DNA of 64,000 bases from Microbispora sp. NBC_01189 (GTDB lineage: Bacteria; Actinomycetota; Actinomycetes; Streptosporangiales; Streptosporangiaceae): the NCBI RefSeq assembly GCF_036010665.1, contig NZ_CP108581.1:1208001-1272000 (forward strand), read 5' to 3'. The position numbers and the translations under genes were made by a program. The notes under the pieces are model-generated. The model was not told where the DNA came from, ran no database searches, and was given only the letters and a program-made list of their open reading frames with translations. Shown here in pieces: positions 8,288-17,303 of the stretch (positions are counted from its first letter, which is position 1; the number at the start of each line of letters is the position of its first letter).

Positions 8288-8971
8288 CTACCGCACCCGG
8301 AACGCGGCGGCAGCGGCGGCGGCGATCGCCACACACAGGACCACGACGACCGTGAGCGACCCCAGCGGGTTGCGGCGCCGTACGGCCGTCGCGGCATGCC
8401 TGGCCGGCACCCGGTAGACGGGGGACGACGACGGCGTGGCGACAGGCCGCGGGGTCGCATGAGGACGGATCACGTGAGGACGAGGTGACGGCGCCACGAC
8501 GACCGGCGGCCGGGGCACGGCCGGGCGCGGGGAGGGGCGCGGGGAGGGACGCGGCGCCGGCGGCGGGGCCGGCGCGGGCTTCGCGGGCACCGGCGACGGC
8601 GGAGGCGCAGGGGGAGGCGGAGGCGCAGGGGGAGGGGGAGGCTGCGGGGCGGGCGGAGGCGGCGGCACGGGGGTCGGCGGCGTGCAACGGGCCGGGCCTC
8701 CGATGCCCACCTCCGCGTGCAGGCCGACGATCACGTCCACGTCGACGCAGACGCCGATCCGCACCCCCGGCCCGTGCGGATCGGCGACCGCGCGCGACAC
8801 GCCCGCCGCACCAGACAGGACTCCGGGCACGACCACGGGGTTCTGGAGGGCGGCCGACCCCGTGATCTCCGCTGCCCGCGCCTGGGTCGGAAACACCGAC
8901 GTCAGCACCGCGCAGGCGGAGCCGACCACGACGACCGTGACGGCCATGCGCAGGCCCGCCGTCCGGCCCAT
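8288..8971 (-). CDS. Secreted proline-rich protein with C-terminal membrane anchor
   Basis: The product has 227 residues. The start at 8971 is one base after the stop of the upstream DUF4239-like gene, so the two are translationally coupled. An N-terminal signal peptide (GLRMAVTVVVVGSACAVL, cleavage near ARA-A) is followed by a small conserved-looking domain with two Cys (GVCVDVDVIVG and ARCT), a long Pro/Ala/Arg-rich stalk (about 105-180), and a C-terminal hydrophobic helix flanked by RRRNPLG and FRVR. The architecture suggests a short extracellular domain held off the membrane by a wall-spanning stalk. I recognise no family. Confidence 0.75.
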   Translation of the reverse strand: MGRTAGLRMAVTVVVVGSACAVLTSVFPTQARAAEITGSAALQNPVVVPGVLSGAAGVSRAVADPHGPGVRIGVCVDVDVIVGLHAEVGIGGPARCTPPTPVPPPPPAPQPPPPPAPPPPPAPPPSPVPAKPAPAPPPAPRPSPRPSPRPAVPRPPVVVAPSPRPHVIRPHATPRPVATPSSSPVYRVPARHAATAVRRRNPLGSLTVVVVLCVAIAAAAAAAFRVR

Positions 8972-8972
8972 G

Positions 8973-9740
8973 TCAGCGGCCCTCGGGGATCCGCTGGAAC
9001 TCGTGCAGGGCACTCACGAAGGCGTCCGGCTTGACCGCCAGACCCCCGCTGAAGGGATGCGCGATGTTCCAGGCCAGATACACGCCGACGCCGAGCAGGA
9101 CCGCCATGGCCGTGACCGGGATGAGTGCGAAGCCCCGGGGCCTCGCTCCGGCGAGGAACGGGAAGACGATGACGAGGACGCCCGTGACGACCGTCAGGAG
9201 GAGGACTCCCGGCGGCGGCGCCGTCCCCGCGTCCGCCGCGCGCTGCCGCCGGGCGGCGAACAGGTCGGCCATCCGGTCCAGCACCGCGCTCTTGGCGTCG
9301 CGGGCCTCGTCCGTCGACACCGGCAGCCCCGCCACGTAGGCGCGCAGGGACTCCAGCCGGTCCGTCCCCTCCGGGCTGAGCCGCCCGGCCGCCATCAGCG
9401 GCCACTCGTCGTCGACGACGTACCGCGCGTACTCCCGCAGCCCCTCGCGTAACCGGTCGGCGTCGGGGACGGGCAGGGGCGCGGCGGCCCAGTAGGTCTC
9501 GACGAGTGCCTGCGTCTCCGTGTAGGTGTTCTGCCGCGCCGCGTCGGCCGAGGTCCATGGCACGACGATCGCGATGGCGAACACGAGCAGGAACAGCGAG
9601 GAGAGCATCGACCCGGCGTGACCGGCGGAGGCGCCGCCCGGGTCGCGGTCGTCGGTGCCCCGGCCGAGCGTGCGGAAGAGGACGACGGCCACGGCCACCA
9701 GGCCGACCGCCGCCACGACGGCGAGTACGCCAGCGAGCAT
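8973..9740 (-). CDS. DUF4239-like (bestrophin-like) membrane protein
   Basis: This 255-residue protein has two N-terminal hydrophobic segments (LAGVLAVVAAVGLVAVAVVL and SLFLLVFAIAIVV), a soluble middle with QNTYTETQALVETYW and DEWPLM motifs, and two C-terminal helices (LLLTVVTGVLVIVFPF and TAMAVLLGVGVYLAW). The pattern matches actinobacterial DUF4239 proteins. The ATG has a consensus GGAGG 5 nt upstream. It is first in a two-gene operon with the proline-rich secreted protein. Function is unknown; bestrophin-like channels have been suggested for the family. Confidence 0.75.
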   Translation of the reverse strand: MLAGVLAVVAAVGLVAVAVVLFRTLGRGTDDRDPGGASAGHAGSMLSSLFLLVFAIAIVVPWTSADAARQNTYTETQALVETYWAAAPLPVPDADRLREGLREYARYVVDDEWPLMAAGRLSPEGTDRLESLRAYVAGLPVSTDEARDAKSAVLDRMADLFAARRQRAADAGTAPPPGVLLLTVVTGVLVIVFPFLAGARPRGFALIPVTAMAVLLGVGVYLAWNIAHPFSGGLAVKPDAFVSALHEFQRIPEGR

Positions 9741-9770
9741 GACACCTCCAATTTGACGATTACTTTAGGT

Positions 9771-9788
9771 CACATGACTAGCACATGA
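9771..9788. promoter_or_regulatory. CACATGA direct repeat, one helical turn apart
   Basis: CACATGA occurs at 9771 and 9782, an 11-bp period, about 30 bp upstream of the DUF4239-like start. Repeats one helical turn apart often mark cooperative activator or repressor sites. No regulator can be named. Confidence 0.3.
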
Positions 9789-10029
9789 AGTAACCACAGA
9801 CCAGCGGTTCCGGATAGAGTCCAGTCATCGCCTGGGGCCGTAACAGAAGAGGGGCGTGCGCCAAAACCCCCGAACAGGCACTAAAGCGTCTCGTTACGGA
9901 AAAATCCCAAAATCGGATAGTTAGAGCTTCTTGACGAATTTTGTGCGCCGACAAAGACTTCCTTCGACCTGCGTGTCCGCTCCGGCCGACCCCCCTGCCT
10001 GGAAGGGCACGCCAGATGGAGGAAACCCG

Positions 10030-12477
10030 ATGAGGAGCTCCCCCCGCCGAACGCGGCGTTACGCGGCCGCGCTCGCGCTCCCCCTGGCGCTCACCCTGAA
10101 CGCCCTCCCGGTGCTCGCCGATCCCTCGCCCCAGCCGGTGCCCCCCGACCGGGCGTCCAGCACCGCGCAGGACGGCGTCGCGCTGCTGCGGGTCGTCGTC
10201 CCCGACCAGGCGGCGGTGGACCGGCTGGTCACCCTGGGCGTCGACCTGGCCGAATACACCAAGCCGGTCGACGGCGGCATCGAGGTGCACGCCGTGCTCA
10301 GCCCCGGCGAGGCGCAGAGCCTGCGCGACCAGGGCTTCGACGTCCGCGACGCGATATCCGACCAGGGAGACTACGCCGCGAACATCGCCGAGCGGCGGCA
10401 GGCCCTGGCCTCCGCCGCCGCCGACGCCGCGGAGACCGACACGCTCACCCCGTTGCGCGCCGAGTGGTTCACCAGCCTGGACGACCAGCGCTTCCTGTCG
10501 GTCGAGGTGAAGTCGAGCGCGACCGACGCGCAGACCGTGCTGACCGCCACCTGGGACAGCGGTCCCCGCACGGCCTCCGACTCCGGCGGCACGGCGACCA
10601 TGTCCCGCTTCACCGACGCCGGGCAGTACATGTACCACCGGTTCAGCGCGCCCATCCCCGTGACGCAGGCCCCCACGAAGGTCACGGTGACCAGCAGCCG
10701 GGGCGGCTCGATCACGGTGCCGGTGAAGAAGTGGCTCGGCGAGAAGCGCAAGCCCCCGAGCAAGCACTACATCTCGGACTTCGTCGACCACTACATGGAC
10801 CCGACCGAGGTCACCGGCCGCATCACCGCACTCGCCAGGCAGTTCCCGAAGGTCGCGGAGATCGTCGACCTGCCGTACAAGACGAACGGCTACCGGCGGG
10901 CGGCCCAGGCGCAGTTCGGCACGGGGACCGGCGCCGCCGCCGCGAGCACGTTCTTCGCGAGTTCCCGGGCGTACGGCAGCGAGGGCGGCAACGACGTGAG
11001 CCTCGCGCTGGTGAAGCCGGGCGCCGCCGGAACTCCGCTGTCGGTCGCGGTCACCGGCAAGAACGTGACGGTCACCCTCGCCACCGACGCCTCAGGGACG
11101 ATCGGCAGCACGGCGGCGCAGGTGGTGGCCGCCCTCAACGGCGACGCCGCCGCCTCGGCGCTGCTCACCGCCGCCACCTACCGGGGCAACGCCGGGAACG
11201 GCGTGGTGGCGGAGGCCCCCGCGACCCGGCTGACCGACGGCCTGCTGGCTCCGGCGACGGTCTCGCGTCAGCCGTACCAGATGAAGGCGCTGCGGATCGG
11301 CAAGCACCGGGACGGCTCGAAGGTCGGGGTCTTCCTCTACTGCCAGGAGCACGCCCGCGAGTGGGTCACCCCGGTGACCTGCGTGGAGACCGCCGAGCGG
11401 CTGCTGCGCAACTACGCGCAGGACGCCGCCACCCGCAAGATCGTGGACAACCTCGACATCTTCGTGCTGCCGACGGCCAACCCCGACGGCGCCCACTACT
11501 CGATGTACGACTACAACATGCAGCGGCGCAACATGACCAACCACTGCCCGGTCACCAACGGGGACCCGGGGCGCCGCAACTCCTGGGGTGTCGACCTCAA
11601 CCGCAACTTCACCGTCGGCTCGGTCTTCGACGGGTACAACGGAGCCACCACGACCTGCACCAACGACACGTTCGCCGGGCCGTCGGAGCTGTCGGAGCCC
11701 GAGACGCGCAACCAGGTGTGGCTCGTCGACACGTTCCGGAACATCAGGTTCGCCATGAACACCCACTCCTACGGCGGTTACTTCATGTGGCCTCCGGGGG
11801 CGTACAAGACCGCCGGGCGTGAGACGCTGCCGCGGGCCGACTTCGGCACGGAGAGCTTCTTCTGGAACGCCTCCAGCCACATCCTGTCGGCCGTACAGGG
11901 CCGGCGCGGCACGGCGATCTGGCCCGGGCGCACCGGCCCCGTGGTCGACGTGCTCTACTCGGCGGCGGGCAACAGCGCCGACGAGCACTGGTACAACCGC
12001 GGCATCATCGGCTGGGACTTCGAGGTCGGCGCGGACGTCTACGACCAGGCGACCAAGCAGTACCGCGCGGTCGGCTTCCAGCCGCCGTTCGAGGAGGGCC
12101 ACGAGGAGGCGATGGAGTTCGCGGCCGGCCAGATCGCCATCCTGGAGGTGGCACGGGCCTTCGCGGAGGACCACGACCAGCCCGATTCACGACTCACCGT
12201 GACCGCGAAGGACGCCGCCTCGGCGACGTTCACGTTCACCACCGACGAGCCGGCGAACGTGTACTACACGCTCGACGGCAGCCGCCCGACGCTGAGCTCG
12301 CCCAAGCTGGCCGCGTCCGGCATGCGCGAGGGCGCGCAGAAGATCACGGTGACCGGGACCACGGAGGTCCACTGGTTCGCCGTGGACATCGCGGGCAACG
12401 TCGAGAAGAACTACAAGCCCGACGGCAACGGCAAGAACTACAACAAGGAGACCGTCAAGGTCGGCGGCAAGCGCTGA
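10030..12477 (+). CDS. Secreted zinc carboxypeptidase, M14 family, with C-terminal chitobiase-like domain
   Basis: This 815-residue exported metallopeptidase starts at the ATG at 10030 with GGAGG 8 nt upstream; the ORF runs further upstream without a good start. A signal peptide (RRYAAALALPLALTLNALPV) precedes a pro-region. The M14 domain shows zinc ligands H441 and E444 (HAREW), the NPDG and DLNRNF substrate-binding motifs, third ligand H579 (NTHSYGGY) and a catalytic Glu at about 665 (WDFEVG). About 110 residues are inserted in the domain before HxxE (GTGTGAAAASTFF onward). The C-terminal ~95 residues (YYTLDGSRPTLSSP) resemble a chitobiase/hexosaminidase C-terminal beta-domain. It probably trims C-terminal residues from extracellular peptides. 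Confidence 0.93.
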   Translation: MRSSPRRTRRYAAALALPLALTLNALPVLADPSPQPVPPDRASSTAQDGVALLRVVVPDQAAVDRLVTLGVDLAEYTKPVDGGIEVHAVLSPGEAQSLRDQGFDVRDAISDQGDYAANIAERRQALASAAADAAETDTLTPLRAEWFTSLDDQRFLSVEVKSSATDAQTVLTATWDSGPRTASDSGGTATMSRFTDAGQYMYHRFSAPIPVTQAPTKVTVTSSRGGSITVPVKKWLGEKRKPPSKHYISDFVDHYMDPTEVTGRITALARQFPKVAEIVDLPYKTNGYRRAAQAQFGTGTGAAAASTFFASSRAYGSEGGNDVSLALVKPGAAGTPLSVAVTGKNVTVTLATDASGTIGSTAAQVVAALNGDAAASALLTAATYRGNAGNGVVAEAPATRLTDGLLAPATVSRQPYQMKALRIGKHRDGSKVGVFLYCQEHAREWVTPVTCVETAERLLRNYAQDAATRKIVDNLDIFVLPTANPDGAHYSMYDYNMQRRNMTNHCPVTNGDPGRRNSWGVDLNRNFTVGSVFDGYNGATTTCTNDTFAGPSELSEPETRNQVWLVDTFRNIRFAMNTHSYGGYFMWPPGAYKTAGRETLPRADFGTESFFWNASSHILSAVQGRRGTAIWPGRTGPVVDVLYSAAGNSADEHWYNRGIIGWDFEVGADVYDQATKQYRAVGFQPPFEEGHEEAMEFAAGQIAILEVARAFAEDHDQPDSRLTVTAKDAASATFTFTTDEPANVYYTLDGSRPTLSSPKLAASGMREGAQKITVTGTTEVHWFAVDIAGNVEKNYKPDGNGKNYNKETVKVGGKR

Positions 12478-12689
12478 CCGGTTCGTGGAGGTGGCCGTCG
12501 GCGCCGGGACTCCCCCGGGCCGGCGGCCATCGCCGTACGGCGGGAGGTTTCCGCGCGGAGTCCACGACCCTCACGTTCAGGGCGTTGTCACTCACGGTTA
12601 GGAAATCCTGACGTAACGGGTTGTTGACCGGGCGGTCAATCAGACGGAGTGTCGGAGCACAGCCAATCTCTCCCCGTACGGAGGCACGG

Positions 12690-13034
12690 ATGGATCTCAC
12701 GAGATCGTTGTCCGACGTCGTCGCCCTCCTCGCCGGTCTGGTCGCGGTGGTCGCGCCGTTCTTCTGGGCCGACGCCCAGGCCGCGACGCAGCCGCTGCTC
12801 GTCCTCGGCGCGCTCCTCGTCGTCTCCGCCCTGTGGTCCATCCTGGGCGCGGGCGGCGCGAGCTCCTGGGTGACCGCGGCGTTCGGCGCCCTGCTGTTCG
12901 TCTCGCCCTGGGCGTTCGGTTTCGACGGCGACGCCGCCTCGGCGTGGACCGCCTGGATCACCGGCGCCGTCACCGTCGTCGTCGGCCTGCTGACCGTCCT
13001 CCAGGTCCGCGGCCGGACGACCGTCGCCGCCTGA
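12690..13034 (+). CDS. SPW-repeat-type small membrane protein
   Basis: This 114-residue protein with four predicted TM helices starts at an ATG with GGAGG 6 nt upstream. The repeated pattern, …VVAPFFWADAQA… and …FVSPWAFGFDGD…, is the (S/A)PW/F signature of the bacterial SPW repeat family. The role is unknown; such proteins are common in the actinomycete membrane. It stands alone and is followed by a strong hairpin terminator. Confidence 0.85.
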   Translation: MDLTRSLSDVVALLAGLVAVVAPFFWADAQAATQPLLVLGALLVVSALWSILGAGGASSWVTAAFGALLFVSPWAFGFDGDAASAWTAWITGAVTVVVGLLTVLQVRGRTTVAA

Positions 13035-13036
13035 GC

Positions 13037-13072
13037 CCCTGCCCACCCCCCTGCCCACCCCCTGCCCACCCC
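13037..13072 (+). repeat. Tandem CCCTGCCCACC repeat, about three copies
   Basis: Three near-perfect 11-13 bp units of CCCTGCCCACC follow the SPW gene stop directly and precede the terminator hairpin. This is simple slipped-strand repeat material with no coding potential. Confidence 0.6.
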
Positions 13073-13074
13073 CT

Positions 13075-13122
13075 GTACGGCCCCGCTGCCGCCCTCCCCG
13101 GCGGACGGCAGCGGGGCCGTAC
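13075..13122 (+). terminator. Terminator hairpin after the SPW gene
   Basis: A perfect 17-bp inverted repeat (GTACGGCCCCGCTGCCG with its complement) has a 14-nt loop. It is placed between the SPW gene and the next gene, 45 nt before the latter's start. Confidence 0.75.
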
Positions 13123-13166
13123 GCCTGCCGCCCGGCGGTCGGCGTGCTGAGGGGCATGCTGGGGGC

Positions 13167-13877
13167 ATGGAGTTGTCTGTACGCTTCTCGCCTGATCTGT
13201 GGCTCTTCCTCACGCCGCGCAACCGGCGGCCGGAGGTGTGCCTGCCGTACGACGGGACCTCCTCGCTCGGGCACATGATCGAGTCGGCCGGGGTGCCGCT
13301 GACGGAGATCGGCGGGCTGGCCGCGGCAGGGCTCCCGGTCGATCCGTCGTACCGGCCGGGCCCAGGCGAGGTCGTGGACGTCCGCCCGGTGCGCAGGCCG
13401 CAGGTGGTCCCGGGGATCCGGTTCCTGCTCGACGTCCACCTCGGCACGCTCGCCCGCCGTCTGCGCCTGGTCGGCCTGGACACCGCCTATCACAACGACA
13501 TGGACGACGACGCCCTGATCGAGCAGGCGGGCGCCGAGGAGCGGGTGCTGCTCACGCAGGACCGCGGCATCCTGCGCCGCCGGTCGCTGCGGCGCGGCGC
13601 GTACGTGCGCGGAGCCCGGCCGGACGACCAGTTCCTCGACGTGCTCGACCGGTTCCGGCCGCCGCTGGCCCCGTGGACCCGCTGCACCGCCTGCAACGGG
13701 TCGCTCGCGCCCGTCGGCAAGGCCGAGGTCGAGGACGCGCTGGAGCCGGGCACCCGGTGCGGCTACGACGCGTTCGCCCGGTGCCTCTCCTGCGGCCGCG
13801 TCTACTGGCACGGCGCGCACGGTGACAGCCTGGCGGCCCTCGTCGGCCGCGCCCTGCACGCCGTCTCCCAGCCGTAA
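13167..13877 (+). CDS. Mut7-C RNase-domain protein with N-terminal ubiquitin-like domain
   Basis: In this 236-residue protein, residues 1-80 form a beta-grasp-like domain (MELSVRFSPDLWLFL, VDPSYRPGPGEVVDVRPV), the Mut7-C ubiquitin family. The remainder is a Mut7-C/PIN-like RNase domain with acidic residues in FLLDVHLGTLARRLRLVG, YHNDMDDD and LLTQDRGI, followed by a zinc ribbon with two CxxC pairs (CTACNG and CLSCGRVYW). Members are predicted RNases of unknown substrate. It is a single gene after a terminator. Confidence 0.88.
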   Translation: MELSVRFSPDLWLFLTPRNRRPEVCLPYDGTSSLGHMIESAGVPLTEIGGLAAAGLPVDPSYRPGPGEVVDVRPVRRPQVVPGIRFLLDVHLGTLARRLRLVGLDTAYHNDMDDDALIEQAGAEERVLLTQDRGILRRRSLRRGAYVRGARPDDQFLDVLDRFRPPLAPWTRCTACNGSLAPVGKAEVEDALEPGTRCGYDAFARCLSCGRVYWHGAHGDSLAALVGRALHAVSQP

Positions 13878-13909
13878 GCCGTCTCCCGGCCATGAGGGCG
13901 GGCGGAGGG

Positions 13910-14575
13910 TCAGCGGCGGCAGGTGCGGAGCATGTTGAGCAGGGCCGTCCTCTCCTTCCGGGTCACGGAGAGCCGGTGGTGGTGCTTGACGGCGATCCAC
14001 GCCGTGGCGTAGCGGCACCAGTGGCTCCGGCGCGGCGGACGCCAGCTCTGCGGGCCGCGGCCTCCCTTGGCCATGTTCACCGAGTGGCTCACCACGACCA
14101 GCTCGGGGCGGGTGAGGTCGTTGGCGAAGGCCCGGCGCCGTGCCTGGCTCCACTTGGCGGCGCCGGAGCGCCAGGCGTACGCCAGGGGCACCAGATGATC
14201 GACGTCGACCTGCTTCACGCTCTTCAGCACCCTGCCGTCGTACGGGCTGTGCCAGGTGCCCTTGACGGGACGGCAGTCCGCGTCCCTGCGCACCCCCCGC
14301 CCCTGGCGGGCGAGGACCACCTCCCGCGCGTCGCACGTGCCCTTGTGGTGCGCCCACCGGGGCAGGAACCGCCGGTGGCTGTACCCGCGGAGCGGCAGCG
14401 GCCCGGCCACCTTCAGCTGGGCCAGCAGGCGGCGGGCCGACGCCGCGGCGTGGGTCCCGCTCCCGGCGCCGGCCGCCGCCTGGGGAGCGGCGGCGACCGT
14501 GGTGATCGGGACGACCAGAAGGGTGAGCACGGCGGTGTTGAACGCCCTCGCGGGAAAGATCATGCCTACAGCCAT
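13910..14575 (-). CDS. Secreted HNH-type endonuclease (GmrSD C-terminal/DUF1524-like)
   Basis: This 221-residue protein has a hydrophobic export signal (FNTAVLTLLVVPITTVAAAP, cleavage near AAA) and a C-terminal HNH/beta-beta-alpha-metal nuclease core: DVDHLVPLAYAW (DHxxP-like), then NDLTRPELVVVSHSVNMAKG, with SHW and CRYATAW later. Cys residues (TCDAREV, DADCRP, SHWCRY, RTCRR) may form disulfides, as expected outside the cell. I chose the ATG at 14575 with GGTGAG upstream; an ATG 12 nt downstream is possible. Exported HNH nucleases of this type are widespread in actinomycetes and may digest extracellular DNA for nutrition or act on competitors. Confidence 0.88.
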   Translation of the reverse strand: MAVGMIFPARAFNTAVLTLLVVPITTVAAAPQAAAGAGSGTHAAASARRLLAQLKVAGPLPLRGYSHRRFLPRWAHHKGTCDAREVVLARQGRGVRRDADCRPVKGTWHSPYDGRVLKSVKQVDVDHLVPLAYAWRSGAAKWSQARRRAFANDLTRPELVVVSHSVNMAKGGRGPQSWRPPRRSHWCRYATAWIAVKHHHRLSVTRKERTALLNMLRTCRR

Positions 14576-14645
14576 ACCGCACTCACCGGCGCGCCGCACC
14601 CGGAGTGAGCTCCGGCCCCGGCCTACCCGGGGGCCCTGGACCAGG

Positions 14646-15608
14646 TCAGGAGGCGACGGGGTACGGCGAGTTCAGCTCCTTCTCGAACCAGTCGACGGTG
14701 CGGCGCAGGCCGGTGAGGGGGTCGACGCGGGCACGCCACCCGAGCCGCTCCTCGGCGAGCGAGGTGTCGGGGCGGCGCACGGCGGGGTCGTCCACCGGGC
14801 GCTCGACGAACCGGATCGGCGAGGCGGAGCCCGCGAGGTCCCGGATCGTCTCCGCCAGCTCCGACATCGACATCTCCGCCGGGTTGCCGATGTTCACCGG
14901 CCCGGCGAAGTCGCTCGCGGCCAGCGCGAGCACACCGTCGACCGTGTCGTCCACGTAGCAGATCGACCGCGTCTGGCTCCCGTCGCCGGTCACGGTGATC
15001 GGCTCGCCCGTCAGCGCCTGCCGGATGAACGTGGGAATCGCCCGGCCGTCGTGCGGCCGCATCCGCGGGCCGTACGTGTTGAAGATCCGGGCGATGGCGG
15101 TGTCGACGCCCCGCGAGTCGCGGTAGGCCGTGGTCAGCGCCTCGGCGAAGCGCTTGGCCTCGTCGTACACGCTGCGCGGCCCGACCGGGTTGACGTTGCC
15201 CCAGTAGGTCTCCTTCTGCGGGTGCTCCAGCGGATCGCCGTACACCTCGCTGGTGGACGCGAGGACCAGCCGCGCGTCCTTCTCGGCGGCGAGCCCGAGC
15301 GCGTGCAGCGTGCCCATGCTGCCGACCTTCAGCGTCTCGATCGGATGACGCAGGTAGTCGGCGGGCGACGCCGCCGAGGCGAAGTGGAGCACCAGGTCGA
15401 CCTGGCCGGGCACGTGGACGAAGCCGGTGAGGTCGCACTCCACCAGCCGGAACGCCGGGCGGCCGATCAGGTGCTCGACGTTGCGCGGGGACCCGGTGAG
15501 GAAATTGTCCAGGCAGACGACCGCCGCGCCTCCCGCGAGTAGGCGTTCGCACAGGTAGGAGCCGAGGAACCCGGCTCCTCCGGTGACCACGGCACGGGAT
15601 CCCTTCAT
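14646..15608 (-). CDS. NAD-dependent SDR-type nucleotide-sugar epimerase/decarboxylase (UXS-like)
   Basis: This 320-residue extended SDR has the Rossmann motif GGAGFLGSYL at residues 10-19, STSEVYGDP, the YDEAKRFAE (YxxxK) catalytic pair, RIFNTYGPRM and GDGSQTRSICYVDD. These are typical of UDP-glucuronate decarboxylase and dTDP-glucose 4,6-dehydratase relatives. The ATG overlaps the stop of the preceding GT9 gene by 4 nt. It is the last gene of the long heptose/glycan operon and presumably makes or modifies one nucleotide sugar for it, perhaps UDP-xylose or an altered NDP-heptose. The exact substrate is unknown. Confidence 0.85.
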   Translation of the reverse strand: MKGSRAVVTGGAGFLGSYLCERLLAGGAAVVCLDNFLTGSPRNVEHLIGRPAFRLVECDLTGFVHVPGQVDLVLHFASAASPADYLRHPIETLKVGSMGTLHALGLAAEKDARLVLASTSEVYGDPLEHPQKETYWGNVNPVGPRSVYDEAKRFAEALTTAYRDSRGVDTAIARIFNTYGPRMRPHDGRAIPTFIRQALTGEPITVTGDGSQTRSICYVDDTVDGVLALAASDFAGPVNIGNPAEMSMSELAETIRDLAGSASPIRFVERPVDDPAVRRPDTSLAEERLGWRARVDPLTGLRRTVDWFEKELNSPYPVAS

Positions 15609-16576
15609 CGCACCCCCACTCCCCGCAACCTTCTGACCGCGTCCAGCACCTCGGGCACTCCGATCTCCAGCAGGCCTTCCGACGGCGTGTCGCCGTGCGG
15701 GTCCCCCCGGCGGCCCGCCCACAGCGCGATGTGCGGACGGCCCGGCGGCGGGCCCCACAACGCGGGCGGGATCGGGCCGTACAGGATGACCGAGGGCGTG
15801 CCGGCCGCGGTGGCCAGGTGCGCCATGCCGGTGTCGCCGCACACCACCAGCGACGCGTGCGCCGTCAGCGCGGCCAGCTCGGGCAGGTTCGTACGGCCGG
15901 CCAGCACCGACTCCTCCGGCAGCCCGGCGAGGGCCGCGACGTGCCGGGCGAGCGCGATCTCGGTCACCCCGCCCGTGACGACGACCCGGTGGCCCTCACG
16001 GACGAGCTCGGCGGCCACCCGGGCGAAGCGGTCCGGCGGCCACTGCCGGGCCCGGAACGCCGCACCCGGATGGATGACCACCTCACCGCCGGGGAGCGGG
16101 CCCGGACCGGGGTCGCCGAGCGCGAGGTCGTCGGGGTCGGCCGTGATGCCGTACCAGTCCAGCAGCGAGCACCACCGCTCACGCTCGTGCGTCTCCGCGT
16201 TCCACGCGGGGCCGTCCGAGCCGGGCACGGCGGGGTGCGTGTGGGTGAGCAGGCGGCCCGGCCGCGTGCGGCGCAGCGCCTGGATGCTCTCCGGGCCGCT
16301 GCCGTGCAGGTTCACCGCGACGTCCGGCGACGCGTACGGCACCGGTCCCGGGCCGGACACGTCGAGCAGTTCGTCGACGCCGCCGATCAGCGGGAGCAGC
16401 CCGCCGAGGTAGGCGGGGGTGGCCAGCACGAAGTGATGCCCGGGATGCGCCCGCCGCAGCGCCCGCAGCGCGGGCACCGAGGCGAGCAGGTCGCCGAGCC
16501 CCAGCCCGCGCAGGGCGAGCAGGACCGGTCTTCCGGGTTCCCCCACCGGTCCCTCTGAGGCTTCCTCTAGGGCCAT
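15605..16576 (-). CDS. Glycosyltransferase family 9 (heptosyltransferase-like)
   Basis: This 323-residue protein has two Rossmann halves: N-terminal LLALRGLGLGDLLASVPALR and C-terminal VVIHPGAAFRARQWPPDRF, VVVTGGVTEIALA and LVVCGDTGMAHLATAAGTP. The last matches the GDTGxxHLAAA donor-site motif of ADP-heptose transferases (WaaC/WaaF/RfaF type). It is embedded in an operon making ADP-heptose precursors, so the donor is probably an ADP-heptose. The start at 16576 overlaps the SDR gene by 10 nt, and its stop overlaps the epimerase start by 4 nt. Confidence 0.88.
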   Translation of the reverse strand: MALEEASEGPVGEPGRPVLLALRGLGLGDLLASVPALRALRRAHPGHHFVLATPAYLGGLLPLIGGVDELLDVSGPGPVPYASPDVAVNLHGSGPESIQALRRTRPGRLLTHTHPAVPGSDGPAWNAETHERERWCSLLDWYGITADPDDLALGDPGPGPLPGGEVVIHPGAAFRARQWPPDRFARVAAELVREGHRVVVTGGVTEIALARHVAALAGLPEESVLAGRTNLPELAALTAHASLVVCGDTGMAHLATAAGTPSVILYGPIPPALWGPPPGRPHIALWAGRRGDPHGDTPSEGLLEIGVPEVLDAVRRLRGVGVR

Positions 16577-17259
16577 GACGTCTCCGTCGAGGCGGCCACG
16601 ACCAGTTCCCTGACCTCGCATCCCCGCGGCTGGCCGAGGGCGAACAGGATCGCCGCGGCGACGTCCTCCGGCTGGTTCAGCCGGGCGTCGGGGCCGGGCT
16701 TGTACTGCTCGGGCCGGTCGTCGAAGAAGCCGGTGTGCATGCCGCCGGGGATCAGCAGGGTGACCCCGACCTGGCCCGCCAGCTCGGCGGCGAGGGCCCG
16801 GGTGAAGCCCACCACGCCGAACTTCGAGGCGCAGTAGGCCGTGGCGTCGCTGAGCGCCCGCACGCCGAGCGTGGAGGCGACGGTGACGACCCTGCCCCCT
16901 GACCCGCCCCCCGACGCGCGCAGGAACGGCAGGGCCGCCCGGACCACCGCGGCGGTGCCGAGGAGGTTGACCCCGATCACCCGCTCCCACCTGTCGGCGG
17001 CCACGTCCCCCAGACGTCCGCAGGCGTCGACGCCCGCCGCCGTGACCACGCCGTCGAGCCCGCCCGCCCGCTCGGCCAGCTCGCGTACGGCCCACTCGGC
17101 CTGCTCCCGGTCGGCGAGGTCGGCGCGCACGTGGTCGAACCCGCCGTCCGGCTCGTTCAGGTCGACGACCAGCGGCCGGCCGCCGGCCTTGGCGACCGCC
17201 GCCGCGGTGGCCCGGCCGAGGCCGGACGCGCCACCGGTGATCAGTACGTTTCCCACCAT
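16567..17259 (-). CDS. Classical short-chain dehydrogenase/reductase
   Basis: This 230-residue SDR has TGGASGLG (residues 8-15), NLLGTAAV and the catalytic S…YCASK (TAYCASKFGVVGFTRALAAE) followed by PGGMHTGFF. The ATG at 17259 has GGAAGGG upstream. It sits in the heptose operon between hldE (44 nt upstream) and a GT9 gene (10-nt overlap). It may oxidise or reduce a sugar hydroxyl or an NDP-sugar keto group in the glycan pathway; the substrate is not evident. Confidence 0.87.
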   Translation of the reverse strand: MVGNVLITGGASGLGRATAAAVAKAGGRPLVVDLNEPDGGFDHVRADLADREQAEWAVRELAERAGGLDGVVTAAGVDACGRLGDVAADRWERVIGVNLLGTAAVVRAALPFLRASGGGSGGRVVTVASTLGVRALSDATAYCASKFGVVGFTRALAAELAGQVGVTLLIPGGMHTGFFDDRPEQYKPGPDARLNQPEDVAAAILFALGQPRGCEVRELVVAASTETSWP

Positions 17260-17303
17260 TGAGGTTTCCCTTCCGACTGGAGGACCGCTACCCGCGACGG
17301 CGA

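Noticed and set aside
13037..13072. CCCTGCCCACC repeats considered as a CRISPR-like array
   Set aside because: Units are adjacent without spacers and only 11-13 bp; simple tandem repeat.
12636..14582. 648-codon minus-strand ORF
   Set aside because: It is the reverse-strand shadow of the SPW and Mut7-C genes plus a wrong frame of the HNH gene; composition is Arg/Gly/Pro-rich noise.
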